64,000 nt of DNA from Actibacterium sp. 188UL27-1. Its GTDB lineage: Bacteria > Pseudomonadota > Alphaproteobacteria > Rhodobacterales > Rhodobacteraceae. The translations under genes and the position numbers were made by a program. The notes beneath the pieces are model-generated. The model was not told the DNA's origin, ran no database searches, and saw nothing but the letters and a program-made list of their open reading frames with translations. Below are positions 18,086-26,253 of this stretch, piece by piece. Location of the stretch: contig NZ_JAFEUL010000007.1 of the NCBI RefSeq assembly GCF_016901225.1, positions 124,001 to 188,000 of the forward strand. Direction: 5' to 3'. Each line of letters starts with the position of its first letter. Positions within the stretch are counted from its first letter, which is position 1.

Positions 18086-19522
18086 TTACTCCGCCGCGAT
18101 GGGTTCATAGATGGATGCAGGCAGGTCGTAACCCCACTGCTTGAAGCGCTCGGAATAGTAAGACCGCACACCGGTGGCGTTGAAGCGACCGATGATCTTG
18201 TTGTCTGGCGCAAGTCCAAGGCGTTCATAGCGGAAGACCTCCTGCATGGAGATCACCTCGCCTTCCATCCCCGTCACCTCGGTGATCGACACCATGCGGC
18301 GCGACCCGTCCTGCAGACGACTGGCCTGCACGATCAGGTTCACAGCCGAGGCGATCTGGGACCGCACGGCCTTGAGCGGCATTTCGATCCCGGCCATGGC
18401 GATCATGTTTTCCAGACGGCTGACAGCATCACGGGCGGAGTTGGCGTGGATCGTGGTCATCGACCCGTCATGGCCGGTATTCATGGCCTGGAGCATGTCG
18501 ATAACCTCTTCACCCCGGGTCTCCCCCACGATAATCCGGTCCGGGCGCATCCGCAGGGCGTTTTTCAGGCAGTCCCGCTGGGAGACGGCGCCGCGCCCTT
18601 CGACGTTGGCAGGGCGGCTTTCCATTCGGCCCACATGGGTCTGTTGCAGCTGAAGTTCGGCCGTATCCTCGATCGTCAGGATACGCTCGGCATTGTCGAT
18701 GAAGGAGCTTAGGGCGTTCAGCGTGGTCGTTTTACCCGAACCCGTACCACCTGACACAATAACGTTCAGGCGACAGGCAACGGCGGCCTGCAAGTAGGCG
18801 GCCATCTCTTCGGTGAAGGCGCCAAACTTGACCAGATCGTCGACGCCGAGCTTGTCTTTCTTGAACTTACGAATGGAGACAAGGCTGCCATCCACGGCAA
18901 TCGGCGGGACCATTGCGTTGAAACGGGAGCCGTCGCCAAGACGGGCGTCAACGTAAGGGTTGCTTTCATCGACCCGGCGGCCCACGGCCGACACGATCTT
19001 GTCGATGATCCGCAGAAGGTGGCGTTCATCCTTGAAGTGGACATCCGTCAATTGCAGCTTACCGGCGCGTTCCACAAAGATCTGCTGTGGCCCGTTCACC
19101 AGAATATCGTTGACGCTTTCGTCTTTCAGGAGAGGCTCAAGCGGGCCAAGGCCCGTCACCTCGTCGAACAGTTCCTGGTGGAGCGTCGCACGTTCGTCTT
19201 TGTTCAGGACGACGCTGAGCTCTTCCAGGGCCTCGGCGGAGATTGCGACAATCTCCTGGCGCAGATCCTGTGCCGAGGCGGTTTCAAGTGCGGCGAGGTT
19301 TAGGTTATCCAGAAGGCGCTTGTGCAGCTCGACCTTGATCTCGCCCAACCGCTCCTTGCGCTTTTTTTCCTTATCCGCCGGTGCCGCCTTGGCCGCCTGC
19401 ATCGGTTTGGCCGCGGCAACGGGTTTCCGGTTCAGCTGGGCCGCAGGTTCGGCCTTTTCGGGCGATGCTGACGGTGCCGGAGTCTGCGGAGAGCCGCCTG
19501 GTTTTTTGTAGCGCGAGAACAT
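18086..19522 (-). CDS. cpaF: Tad pilus ATPase CpaF/TadA
   Basis: 478-residue secretion ATPase of the GspE/VirB11 superfamily that powers Flp pilus assembly. The N-terminal ~60 residues are Ala/Pro/Lys-rich linker. The Walker A motif is [16 protein letters not shown], the Asp-box/Walker B region includes [20 protein letters not shown], and the His-box region is [20 protein letters not shown]. All catalytic motifs are intact. It lies 29 bases downstream of cpaE and immediately before tadB. Confidence 0.96.
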   Translation of the reverse strand: MFSRYKKPGGSPQTPAPSASPEKAEPAAQLNRKPVAAAKPMQAAKAAPADKEKKRKERLGEIKVELHKRLLDNLNLAALETASAQDLRQEIVAISAEALEELSVVLNKDERATLHQELFDEVTGLGPLEPLLKDESVNDILVNGPQQIFVERAGKLQLTDVHFKDERHLLRIIDKIVSAVGRRVDESNPYVDARLGDGSRFNAMVPPIAVDGSLVSIRKFKKDKLGVDDLVKFGAFTEEMAAYLQAAVACRLNVIVSGGTGSGKTTTLNALSSFIDNAERILTIEDTAELQLQQTHVGRMESRPANVEGRGAVSQRDCLKNALRMRPDRIIVGETRGEEVIDMLQAMNTGHDGSMTTIHANSARDAVSRLENMIAMAGIEMPLKAVRSQIASAVNLIVQASRLQDGSRRMVSITEVTGMEGEVISMQEVFRYERLGLAPDNKIIGRFNATGVRSYYSERFKQWGYDLPASIYEPIAAE

Positions 19523-19551
19523 TGTTGAAGCCCATCCTTAGGAGGGGAGGA

Positions 19552-20805
19552 TTAGATCCCCGTTTGTTCGGAATGCGTGATATCGTGCAGCGAGATCGCA
19601 AGTTTCTGAATTTCCTTGCGCAACGGATTCTTGCCAGCAATTTCAGCAATCGGCGTGCCGTGGTCACAGGCTTGATCCACCTGTTTCAGCCCGTCCGGAA
19701 GCAGCAATTCGATATCGATGTCTAGGCTTTCTGCCATTCGCTTGACCCGGGCCTTGCCGGACATGTCGGTGAATTTCGGTGCGCGGTTCAAGGCGAACCG
19801 GACCTTTTCAAGCGGGAGATCTTCGGATTTCATTGCACGGATCAGGCGCAGTGCGTTCTGGGCGGAGCGCATATCAAGCTCCATCAGAGCGAAATACACG
19901 TGCGCCGCATGCATCACGGATTCAGACCAAGCCACCAGGGTGGTGGGCATGTCGATGACCACGAAATCAAAGTTCAGGCGGGCCACTTCGATCATGCGTT
20001 CGATATCTTCGGGTCCGACGATATCCAGCGGCAGGACATCCGCAGGTGCTGTCAGGACATGCAGGCGATCATTGTAGACCTGCAAAGCCTGCATGAAGCT
20101 GTCTGTATCCATGCTCGACGTGTCGGCCAACAATTCATAGACGGAGTCTTTGCGGGCCAGGTCGAGGTAGGTGGAGGTGGAGCCAAACTGAAAGTCGAAA
20201 TCCAGAAGGCAGACCCGGGTGGGATCCTCTTTGTTTTTGGACGACGCGACCAATTCCCATGCCAGATTGACGGCAAAGTTGGTCGCACCGACGCCACCGG
20301 CCAGGCCGTGCACCGGCAGGATCACCCCGTCCCGGTCGCCGGTCGGCCGTGCAGGCGATTGACCAGCGCCAGCGGGCGCCTTTTCGGCCAGATCTTCCGC
20401 GGTGCGGAAGCGATCGATCACCTCGTCCAACGCACCTTCGGGCAATGGATAGGGCACAAAATCGTCAGCACCCTGCCGCAACAACTGGTGAAGGACACCG
20501 GGTGTGACATCTTCGGCGATGATCACAATCTTGATCTTGCGTTCTTTTGCGACGGCGATGATTTCATTGATGGTCGCGAGATCGTCTTCGTCTTCGGAGT
20601 CGAGCGCGAGTGCCACGAATTCCAGCATGCCGGATTCAAGCTGCGTCAGGAAGGCGGCGGCTTCGTTCAGCGGAAGATCGCCCCAAGCCTCACCCAGCGC
20701 TGTTTCCATGTCTTCGATCAGCAGATCAAAGTTCTGCACATCGCGCGAGATCGTACAGGCCGATATCGGCGCTGGTTCTGCTTGCGCTGCGGCGCTGCTG
20801 GTCAT
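19552..20805 (-). CDS. cpaE: Tad localisation ATPase-like protein CpaE/TadZ
   Basis: 417 residues. The N-terminal part (~50-140) is a receiver-like domain (IKIVIIAEDVTPGVLHQLL) and the C-terminal part a MinD/ParA-like P-loop domain with a variant Walker A, GLAGGVGATNFAVNLAWEL. This lacks the second signature lysine in GKT, as is common in TadZ. CpaE/TadZ places the pilus machine at the pole and recruits CpaF. The upstream 302-base gap holds a strong hairpin, so cpaE probably begins its own transcription unit cpaE-cpaF-tadB-tadC-tadD. Confidence 0.9.
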   Translation of the reverse strand: MTSSAAAQAEPAPISACTISRDVQNFDLLIEDMETALGEAWGDLPLNEAAAFLTQLESGMLEFVALALDSEDEDDLATINEIIAVAKERKIKIVIIAEDVTPGVLHQLLRQGADDFVPYPLPEGALDEVIDRFRTAEDLAEKAPAGAGQSPARPTGDRDGVILPVHGLAGGVGATNFAVNLAWELVASSKNKEDPTRVCLLDFDFQFGSTSTYLDLARKDSVYELLADTSSMDTDSFMQALQVYNDRLHVLTAPADVLPLDIVGPEDIERMIEVARLNFDFVVIDMPTTLVAWSESVMHAAHVYFALMELDMRSAQNALRLIRAMKSEDLPLEKVRFALNRAPKFTDMSGKARVKRMAESLDIDIELLLPDGLKQVDQACDHGTPIAEIAGKNPLRKEIQKLAISLHDITHSEQTGI

Positions 20806-21107
20806 GTTCTCTTGCCCCTTCTTTCAAAAGCTCCGGATACATCAGCTATACGACCCTTAAAGCCATACAGTACCGGTTTTCCGGGTCTGACATTCGGACG
20901 AAGAGCGCCCCGCTCCCCTCGGCATCTCAATGCCGTTTGAATCGGGCAAGATTGCGGCCAGAAAGCCGAATTTGTTTGGAATCAGGATGGTCCTGGCGAA
21001 AATCGCTGTTTTGTTTCCAAATCAAACGCTGTTGACCATGCGGAAACAGTAATGCGGGCGCGGCTGTGTCCAGCCGCGCCCGCACTGAGTCGTCAGGGTA
21101 TTGAGTC
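20806..21107. promoter_or_regulatory. cpaE upstream intergenic region
   Basis: 302-base gap between cpaE and the OmpA-like gene, both leftward. It holds the hairpin at 21053-21084 near the OmpA end and presumably the cpaE promoter nearer 20806-21000. I see no open frame with coding character and no clear -35/-10 pair. Confidence 0.35.
21053..21084 (-). terminator. strong hairpin after the OmpA-like gene
   Basis: Perfect 14-base stem (TGCGGGCGCGGCTG and its complement) with loop TGTC, 24 bases downstream of the OmpA-like lipoprotein stop on the leftward strand. The bases after it are TTACTGTTTCC, a poor T-run, so it may attenuate or stabilise the upstream mRNA rather than stop all transcription. 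It separates cpaB-cpaC-ompA from the cpaE operon. Confidence 0.65.
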
Positions 21108-21767
21108 TTAGCGTTCTTCGGCCTGGCCTTCGCTATCGATGATCACCAGATCATGGGGTTCAGCCGCGCTGGTGATGGTCTCTGTGTACGAGAACAAGGC
21201 ATATTTGCCGTCCTGGACCTGTTGGCGCCCTTTCAGGAAACCCGATACTTCGGTCACTGTGCGCCGGTTGCGACGTTCGCGGCCCTGCGTCACCACCAGA
21301 GGCTGTGTTTCGCCGAAGGAAACAACTGCCTCCAGACGGGAGCGGCTGATACCGCGTGACACCAGATAGTTGACCACCGTGTTTGCGCGACGCTGGCCCA
21401 GGCGGCGGTTAAACGCATTACCACCAACTTTGTCGGTATGGCCGTAGACCCGGAACCGGACACCCGGATAGCCAGAAATCCAAGCCGCCTGTTGATCCAG
21501 CGCAGAGCGTGCCGTCGCATCCAGGGCCGAGCTGTTGAACTCAAAGTTGACCATGGTGGGTGCCTCGGCAGCGAACTGCCGGGACAGGTTGACGACGGCG
21601 TTCTGTTGCCCGGTCATCACCAGATGGTTGTTCATCGTGGTGTTGCCGAAGGAACCTTCGTCTAGTCCGGCTCCTGCAACGCGGCTGGCATTGACATTAG
21701 CCTCGGGGGTGCAGCCTGCGGCAAGTGCGAGCGCACTAACGGAGGCAAGGATAAGTGGGAAACGCAT
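21108..21767 (-). CDS. OmpA-family lipoprotein of the Tad locus (CpaD-like position)
   Basis: 219 residues. Lipoprotein signal with lipobox LALAAGC. Residues ~75-175 form an OmpA-type peptidoglycan-binding domain: VNFEFNSSALDATARSALDQ, FRVYGHTDKVGGNAFNRRLG and QRRANTVVNYLVSRGISRSR. The segment before it, GSFGNTTMNNHLVMTGQQNA, recalls the CpaD family pattern of a conserved Asn near a start-of-domain Gly-Asn-x-Thr. It sits directly after the secretin gene (six-base gap), where CpaD is encoded in other bacteria. It probably anchors the secretin to peptidoglycan. No separate cpaD was found in the window. Confidence 0.88.
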   Translation of the reverse strand: MRFPLILASVSALALAAGCTPEANVNASRVAGAGLDEGSFGNTTMNNHLVMTGQQNAVVNLSRQFAAEAPTMVNFEFNSSALDATARSALDQQAAWISGYPGVRFRVYGHTDKVGGNAFNRRLGQRRANTVVNYLVSRGISRSRLEAVVSFGETQPLVVTQGRERRNRRTVTEVSGFLKGRQQVQDGKYALFSYTETITSAAEPHDLVIIDSEGQAEER

Positions 21768-21773
21768 ATCTGC

Positions 21774-23189
21774 TTACTCCATCACGTAGCCGTAGGATCC
21801 GCTAAAGTCCTGCCGGGCCACTTCGCCGGCTGCACCACGGCGGGGCAGGTTAGAGGCAGCGGTTTTGCCACCAAGGAAAAGCTCACGCTCGGTCGGGGGC
21901 CGGACACGGTCCGTCGGCAAGGCCAAGGCCTCTCCGCGGGTGGGCGACACCAAGTGGGCCGAAACGATCACAACAAGTTCAGACTGATCCCGCTGGTAGC
22001 TGGTGCTGCGGAACAGCGCGCCGAGGATTGGAACATCACCCAACCAAGGTACCTGGCTGCTGTCGTCGCGGAAATTGTCCTCGATCAAACCAGCAATGGC
22101 AAAGCTTTCGCCATCTTGCAATTCGACTGTGGTTTGGGTCCGCCGCACGCTGAAAGCCGGAATGGTGATTTGGTTGGCTGTCACGCTTGACGTTGTGTCG
22201 ATATTGCTCACCTCGGCCGTCATCCGCAGGTTGATGTTCTGGCCGATAACACGCGGAGTGAAGTTCATCAGGATACCGAAGGGCCGGAAATCTACAGAAA
22301 CGTTGCCATCGCCGTCGGATACCGGAACAGGGAATTCACCACCTGCCAGGAATTCAGCGTTCTGACCAGATAGCGCCGACAGGTTCGGTTCTGCCAAAGT
22401 CCGCACAAAACCCTGCGTTTCAAGAGCTTCCAACAAGAGGTTAAGACGAATATCGCTGCCTCCGAAGGAAATTAAGGTGGTACCACCACCATTGCCTTGA
22501 ACCGGTGCGTTCAGGATCTGACCATTTGCAAACAGGTTGTTCAGACTGTCAGCGTTGTTGATCGCACCTGATCCCGCGGCAACAGCACCGGAATCGCCAA
22601 TGCCCAGGCTTGCCGATAACGATTTACTGATCGAACGGCTCATTTCGGCGAACCGTACTTTCAGCATGACCTGCTGTGTTCCGCCGACATGCATCAGGTT
22701 CGAAACACGACCGGGCGCATAACGCTGTGCCAAGTCGAGTGCACGATCCAGTGCTTGCGACGACGACACGATGCCGGACATCACCAAACCATCATTGGCG
22801 GGCCGCACTTCGATGCTTTCCCGCGGGAGAACTTCACGAAGCCGTTCTTTCAGTTCGCTGACGTCGGCGGTGACTTGCACCTCCACATTGGTGATCAGCG
22901 TGCCGTCGGGCGCCAACAATGTCAGCGTGGTCCTACCCGGTGCTTTACCCAGGACATAAATCGTTGTCTCAGACAGTGTCGAGATATCTGCGATGCCAGG
23001 ATTGGCAATCGAAAGTTCCGCAAAAGGTGCATCGCTTTGGACGACGACCGCTCGGTTAATCGGAACCTTCAGGTTTGTCGAAGGCGCGCCGGACATAACG
23101 CGCAATGTTTGTGCCGGGGCAACCCCGGCCAGTCCGATTGTGAGGGACAAGCCAATAAGGCCCGCCCGAACTAGTGCTCTTAATGCCAT
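21774..23189 (-). CDS. cpaC: Tad outer-membrane secretin CpaC/RcpA
   Basis: 471 residues from the chosen ATG at 23189 (MALRALVRAGLIGLSL). This start has GAGG and AGGT upstream; an ATG at 23210 lacks a ribosome site. A signal peptide ends at APAQ. The N-terminal periplasmic domain contains VPINRAVVVQSDAPFAELSI (pilus-specific N domain). It is followed by a BON-like part (DVSELKERLREVLPRESIEV) and the secretin barrel, with LRMTAEVSNIDTTSS, VRRTQTTVELQDGESFAIAG and VPWLGDVPILGALFRS, the canonical late secretin motif. It forms the channel through which the Flp pilus exits. Confidence 0.94.
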   Translation of the reverse strand: MALRALVRAGLIGLSLTIGLAGVAPAQTLRVMSGAPSTNLKVPINRAVVVQSDAPFAELSIANPGIADISTLSETTIYVLGKAPGRTTLTLLAPDGTLITNVEVQVTADVSELKERLREVLPRESIEVRPANDGLVMSGIVSSSQALDRALDLAQRYAPGRVSNLMHVGGTQQVMLKVRFAEMSRSISKSLSASLGIGDSGAVAAGSGAINNADSLNNLFANGQILNAPVQGNGGGTTLISFGGSDIRLNLLLEALETQGFVRTLAEPNLSALSGQNAEFLAGGEFPVPVSDGDGNVSVDFRPFGILMNFTPRVIGQNINLRMTAEVSNIDTTSSVTANQITIPAFSVRRTQTTVELQDGESFAIAGLIEDNFRDDSSQVPWLGDVPILGALFRSTSYQRDQSELVVIVSAHLVSPTRGEALALPTDRVRPPTERELFLGGKTAASNLPRRGAAGEVARQDFSGSYGYVME

Positions 23190-23310
23190 TGTGACCTGCC
23201 TCTTGATCACGAGATTTACGCAGGTCTAGAGCCTGCAATTAAACCAAACGTGCCCGACGCTCGGTTTCATTGCAATAATCAACAGGTTGAACGGCATTGC
23301 TGATGTAGTT

Positions 23311-23344
23311 AACCCGCAACAGTTATTCACTGTCGCGGGTTTTT
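23311..23344. terminator. hairpin with T-run between cpaB and cpaC
   Basis: Imperfect stem AACCCGC-a-ACAGT / ACTGT-c-GCGGGTT (23311-23341) ending in a T-run on the rightward strand. On that strand it would be a good intrinsic terminator for antisense transcripts. On the leftward (pilus) strand it follows cpaB and has no T-run, so it may only adjust expression of cpaC relative to cpaB. Confidence 0.5.
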
Positions 23345-23384
23345 GAAGAGCAGTTTTTCAAGAATTGCGTTTGGAAAACGCCGC

Positions 23385-24227
23385 TTATTCGTCGGGACAG
23401 GGGATCACAGGGCCATTCACAACTTCGGCGCCGCGGCGAACACGCGCATAACAGACGCGCTTTGGGGCTGGCGCTTGAACTTGCACAGGTTCTTGAAAAT
23501 CCAGGAGCGTGTTCTGATCGACCTCGACCACTTCTTCGGTCGCGTCATCATCTGTACCAACGAGGGACAACGATAGGCGTCCGGTTGATTGCGCTTGTGC
23601 GAGGGCCGCAACCTGCTGGCGCGACACCTGAACTGTGACTGTCCGTGCGATCTGCGGCCCGGACCGAGCACTGTCGGAAACCTGGTCAACGGCAATGATC
23701 GGCACGGAAGCCTCGATCAGACGGGTCACACCACGGCCGAAAGCACGCCCTGTCCAGTACACATCAACCTTGTCGCCTGGCCGCAAAAAGCCAGACACAC
23801 CTGACGAGACATCAACGCTGATCGTAAAGGCACGAAAACCCTTGCCCAAGCGGGACGTCAGACCCGCATCTTCACCGGGTTCAGTGACCTTGACGGCCAG
23901 GATCGGCTCAAACTGCTCCATCTGGCGCAACACGACCCGAGGTTCGGCTCCGACAGGGAAAAGTGCTTCTTCTTCGAGGAAGGCCCCTTCCGGCACGCTG
24001 TCCTTTTGCCAAAGGATCTTGACCACATCTTCTTTTGTGATCCGCTCGCCGTATTTTTTTGGAGTTGTCACCGCATAGACTTGGATCAGCGGTTTTGCCA
24101 ACGCGCGTTCCGCCATCAACGCATCCCGTTCCCGGGAAGTCTTGGCCAGATAGCCTTGCGCCATGTAGACCGCAAAGCCAGCGAGCCCGACGCCAACCAA
24201 CAGTACCAAAGCGAAAACGAAGCGCAT
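23385..24227 (-). CDS. cpaB: Tad pilus assembly protein CpaB/RcpC
   Basis: 280 residues, periplasmic protein anchored by the N-terminal helix RFVFALVLLVGVGLAGFAVY. It contains the SAF-like/CpaB domain: AKPLIQVYAVTTPKKYGERI with KEDV and later GVSGFLRPGDKVDVYWTG, the RcpC core where the family has FLRPGDRVDV. The last segment has two cysteines (VCYARVRRGAEVVNGPVIPC) that may form a disulfide. AAAGGA precedes the ATG. It cooperates with the secretin; position between flp and cpaC is the standard order. Confidence 0.93.
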   Translation of the reverse strand: MRFVFALVLLVGVGLAGFAVYMAQGYLAKTSRERDALMAERALAKPLIQVYAVTTPKKYGERITKEDVVKILWQKDSVPEGAFLEEEALFPVGAEPRVVLRQMEQFEPILAVKVTEPGEDAGLTSRLGKGFRAFTISVDVSSGVSGFLRPGDKVDVYWTGRAFGRGVTRLIEASVPIIAVDQVSDSARSGPQIARTVTVQVSRQQVAALAQAQSTGRLSLSLVGTDDDATEEVVEVDQNTLLDFQEPVQVQAPAPKRVCYARVRRGAEVVNGPVIPCPDE

Positions 24228-24405
24228 GGTGTAGATCCTTTGCCTTACTTCTTGTGACCGCCCTACCGACGAATATCGCCAACTCGGCTCATTCGTTCTT
24301 AGAGGCTAAATCTGGCATAAGCTAGGCAAGGGGATGACGCAGTCGCGTCTATCAAATCTAAACCGCTCGGCCGCCCCCAGAGCCGGTCAGTATACCCGTA
24401 TCACC

Positions 24406-24591
24406 TCAGTAATTGGCGACGGTCAACGCTTCGAGCGAGCTACCCAGCGAGCCGCTTGCGGTCAGTGTACCCTGCGCCATGATGCCCACGACGGCGATCC
24501 CAAGCCCGACGATAGCTGCGGTCAACACAACCCAGTCAACCGTAACTGCGCCGTCTTCGTCTTTCAGAAACTTTGTCACTGTCTTGATCAT
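24406..24591 (-). CDS. flp: Flp/Fap-type pilin (second copy)
   Basis: 61-residue pilin. The positively charged leader MIKTVTKFLKDEDG is cut after Gly14 by the Tad prepilin peptidase. The mature part begins AVTVDWVVLTAAIVGLGIAV, a single hydrophobic helix, then a short tail. The +5 residue is Asp rather than the usual Glu and +6 is Trp rather than Tyr. The ATG at 24591 follows GGAG by six bases; longer upstream starts lack ribosome sites. Nearly identical around the cleavage site to the pilin at 24831-25022, so the two arose by tandem duplication. Confidence 0.88.
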   Translation of the reverse strand: MIKTVTKFLKDEDGAVTVDWVVLTAAIVGLGIAVVGIMAQGTLTASGSLGSSLEALTVANY

Positions 24592-24782
24592 GCTTATCTC
24601 CAAAACCAGGCATCTCGCCATGGTGGCTATTAATGTTTCGTTGCAATCAGAAGTGGTGGTCAAATATGGCGAAACGAAGGTTCGCTTTGGCTAAGTTAGA
24701 GATGGAAGCGGGGCACTTTTTTGCGCGTTACCTCTATGTTTAATGAATAGAAACAGACGCAAAAAATGGATAAACAATAAAA

Positions 24783-24812
24783 AACGGCCGCGCTCTTTCG
24801 AGCGCAGCCGTT
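24783..24812 (-). terminator. intrinsic terminator after the first flp gene
   Basis: On the leftward strand: stem AACGGC, two-base mismatch, CGCTC, loop GAAA, GAGCG, two-base mismatch, GCCGTT, followed by TTTT and more T-rich sequence. It begins 18 bases past the flp stop. It probably makes a short, abundant flp transcript with limited read-through into the second pilin and cpaB. Confidence 0.8.
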
Positions 24813-24830
24813 GATAGAACCGGATCGCTA

Positions 24831-25022
24831 TTAGTAAGAAGCGATCGTCGTGTCGGACAGAGCGGAGGAGATTTCGCTCGACAGGTTCAGGACGCCGCCG
24901 GAGACGGAAGCCAGAACGGCGATGCCCAGGCCAACGATGGCAGCAGTCAGCACAACCCAGTCAACGGTGACCGCACCGTCTTCGTCGTTGATGAAGTTCT
25001 TGAATGTGTTCAGCATGTTCAT
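24831..25022 (-). CDS. flp: Flp/Fap-type major pilin
   Basis: 63-residue pilin, first gene of the leftward Tad locus. Leader MNMLNTFKNFINDEDG, then AVTVDWVVLTAAIVGLGIAV and a Ser/Thr-rich tail ending TTIASY. The ATG at 25022 has a strong GGAGGG ribosome site seven bases upstream, fitting a highly expressed structural subunit, and a terminator follows. As in the second copy, +5 is Asp and +6 is Trp. Confidence 0.92.
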   Translation of the reverse strand: MNMLNTFKNFINDEDGAVTVDWVVLTAAIVGLGIAVLASVSGGVLNLSSEISSALSDTTIASY

Positions 25023-25385
25023 TTTGTGTCCCTCCAAAGGATCAAACGCTCAAGTTTCAGTTCACCTCAGCGGATCGTCTCGAACCGGCCTCTTATTGGC
25101 TCAATCCCCGTCTCGGTATGTGGGATATATGCACGTCGGATTGGGGCGAGAGTTTGGCAGGTCAGCGGTAATTTTTCAGCCATCCATCAATCAGCAAAAA
25201 ATCTATTTATCTATTTGTTAACAAATATTTTTTTCTGAAGTTGACGCAAGGAACACCCCATAGCATGCGTGAATAATGTCGCAAATTGTGCAGCAGACCC
25301 CATGAATCCGGGGTTTTTCTGGAATTTCGAGTCGAACTGCTGTCACTATAATTCAAACAAAAAATCGAGCGGTGAGACCCTATTC
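25023..25385. promoter_or_regulatory. divergent promoter region of flp and the lytic transglycosylase
   Basis: 363-base gap between the leftward flp and rightward transglycosylase genes, with an unusually AT-rich core at ~25170-25240. It contains a perfect 16-base palindrome, TATTTGTTAACAAATA (25212-25227), which could be an operator shared by both directions. No gene is visible here. I could not pick a confident -35/-10 pair. Confidence 0.45.
25212..25227. repeat. 16-base AT-rich palindrome, possible operator
   Basis: TATTTGTTAACAAATA is a perfect palindrome around GTTAAC. It lies 190 bases upstream of flp and 158 bases upstream of the transglycosylase start, inside the AT-rich block. A dimeric regulator site is the simplest reading, but no regulator gene is adjacent. 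Confidence 0.4.
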
Positions 25386-26249
25386 ATGACGTATGCGAAA
25401 TTAGCCGGCATTCTGCTGGGGTTGTCGGTCGGCGCGGGTTCGGTGATGGCCCAAGATCTTCCTCAGGTCAAAGATTTCAAATTCAAGCGTGTTAAAGTCA
25501 GTGATGCCAAACCAGGCAAGCGAATTACCGTTCAAATTGATCCGGTCGAGCAGGCTTTGGCATTGGCGCCGCCCCCGCCTTTGCCCGATGCCAAGAAACG
25601 CGAGCGGACGGATGATCAGGCGGAGACACCCAGTGACGACGCGCCCAAGTCCAGCAAGGCCGCGTATGGATGGTTCTGGGACAGTATCCCACCTTCGACC
25701 GATCAGACCGGGCCAGGGCGCCTTGAAGAGGCTGTGATCGCATTGGCCAGCGATCCCAAAGGCGGATCGGTACGCGCGCCTAGGTTGTCCACCTTGCAAA
25801 AGCTGGCCAATGCCCACGGCACCGAAATACTCAAAGCGACTGTGGGGACCGAGGTGTCGCCCGCGCTGGCACTGGCCGTGATTTCGGTTGAAAGTGCGGG
25901 CCGGGCCAATGCAGTCAGTTCAGCCGGGGCGCAGGGGTTGATGCAACTCATGCCAGCCACCGCCAAACGGTTTGGTGTCAGCAACAGCAACGACCCAAGC
26001 CAGAACATCAAGGGCGGCGTAGCCTACCTTGATTGGCTGATGAACAAGTTCGAGCGTGACCCGCTGTTGGTACTGGCAGGGTACAATGCCGGTGAGAATG
26101 CGGTGATAAAGCATAAGGGCATCCCACCCTATGATGAGACGCGGGATTACGTGCCCAAGGTGCTCGCCGCGTGGAATGTCGCACGGGGCCTGTGCATCAC
26201 GCCCCCGCAGCTTGCCCATGACGGTTGTGTGTTCCGCACGGGCAGCTAG
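25386..26249 (+). CDS. secreted lytic transglycosylase (SLT domain)
   Basis: 287 residues. Signal peptide TYAKLAGILLGLSVGAGSVM ends at MAQ. After a charged, Pro-rich linker (~40-110), residues ~150-270 form a C-type lysozyme-like SLT domain. The catalytic Glu is in LALAVISVESAGRANAVS, followed by SAGAQGLMQLMPATAKRFGV and VLAGYNAGENAVIKHKGIPP. It cleaves peptidoglycan between MurNAc and GlcNAc, and being divergent from the pilus locus it may open the wall for the Tad machine. The ATG at 25386 was chosen for the signal peptide; upstream frame to 25269 looks non-coding. Confidence 0.9.
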   Translation: MTYAKLAGILLGLSVGAGSVMAQDLPQVKDFKFKRVKVSDAKPGKRITVQIDPVEQALALAPPPPLPDAKKRERTDDQAETPSDDAPKSSKAAYGWFWDSIPPSTDQTGPGRLEEAVIALASDPKGGSVRAPRLSTLQKLANAHGTEILKATVGTEVSPALALAVISVESAGRANAVSSAGAQGLMQLMPATAKRFGVSNSNDPSQNIKGGVAYLDWLMNKFERDPLLVLAGYNAGENAVIKHKGIPPYDETRDYVPKVLAAWNVARGLCITPPQLAHDGCVFRTGS

Positions 26250-26253
26250 GCGA

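Noticed and set aside
16494-18110. 538-codon open frame on the plus strand
   Set aside because: Antisense to tadB and tadC; His/Asp-rich shadow of their codon pattern.
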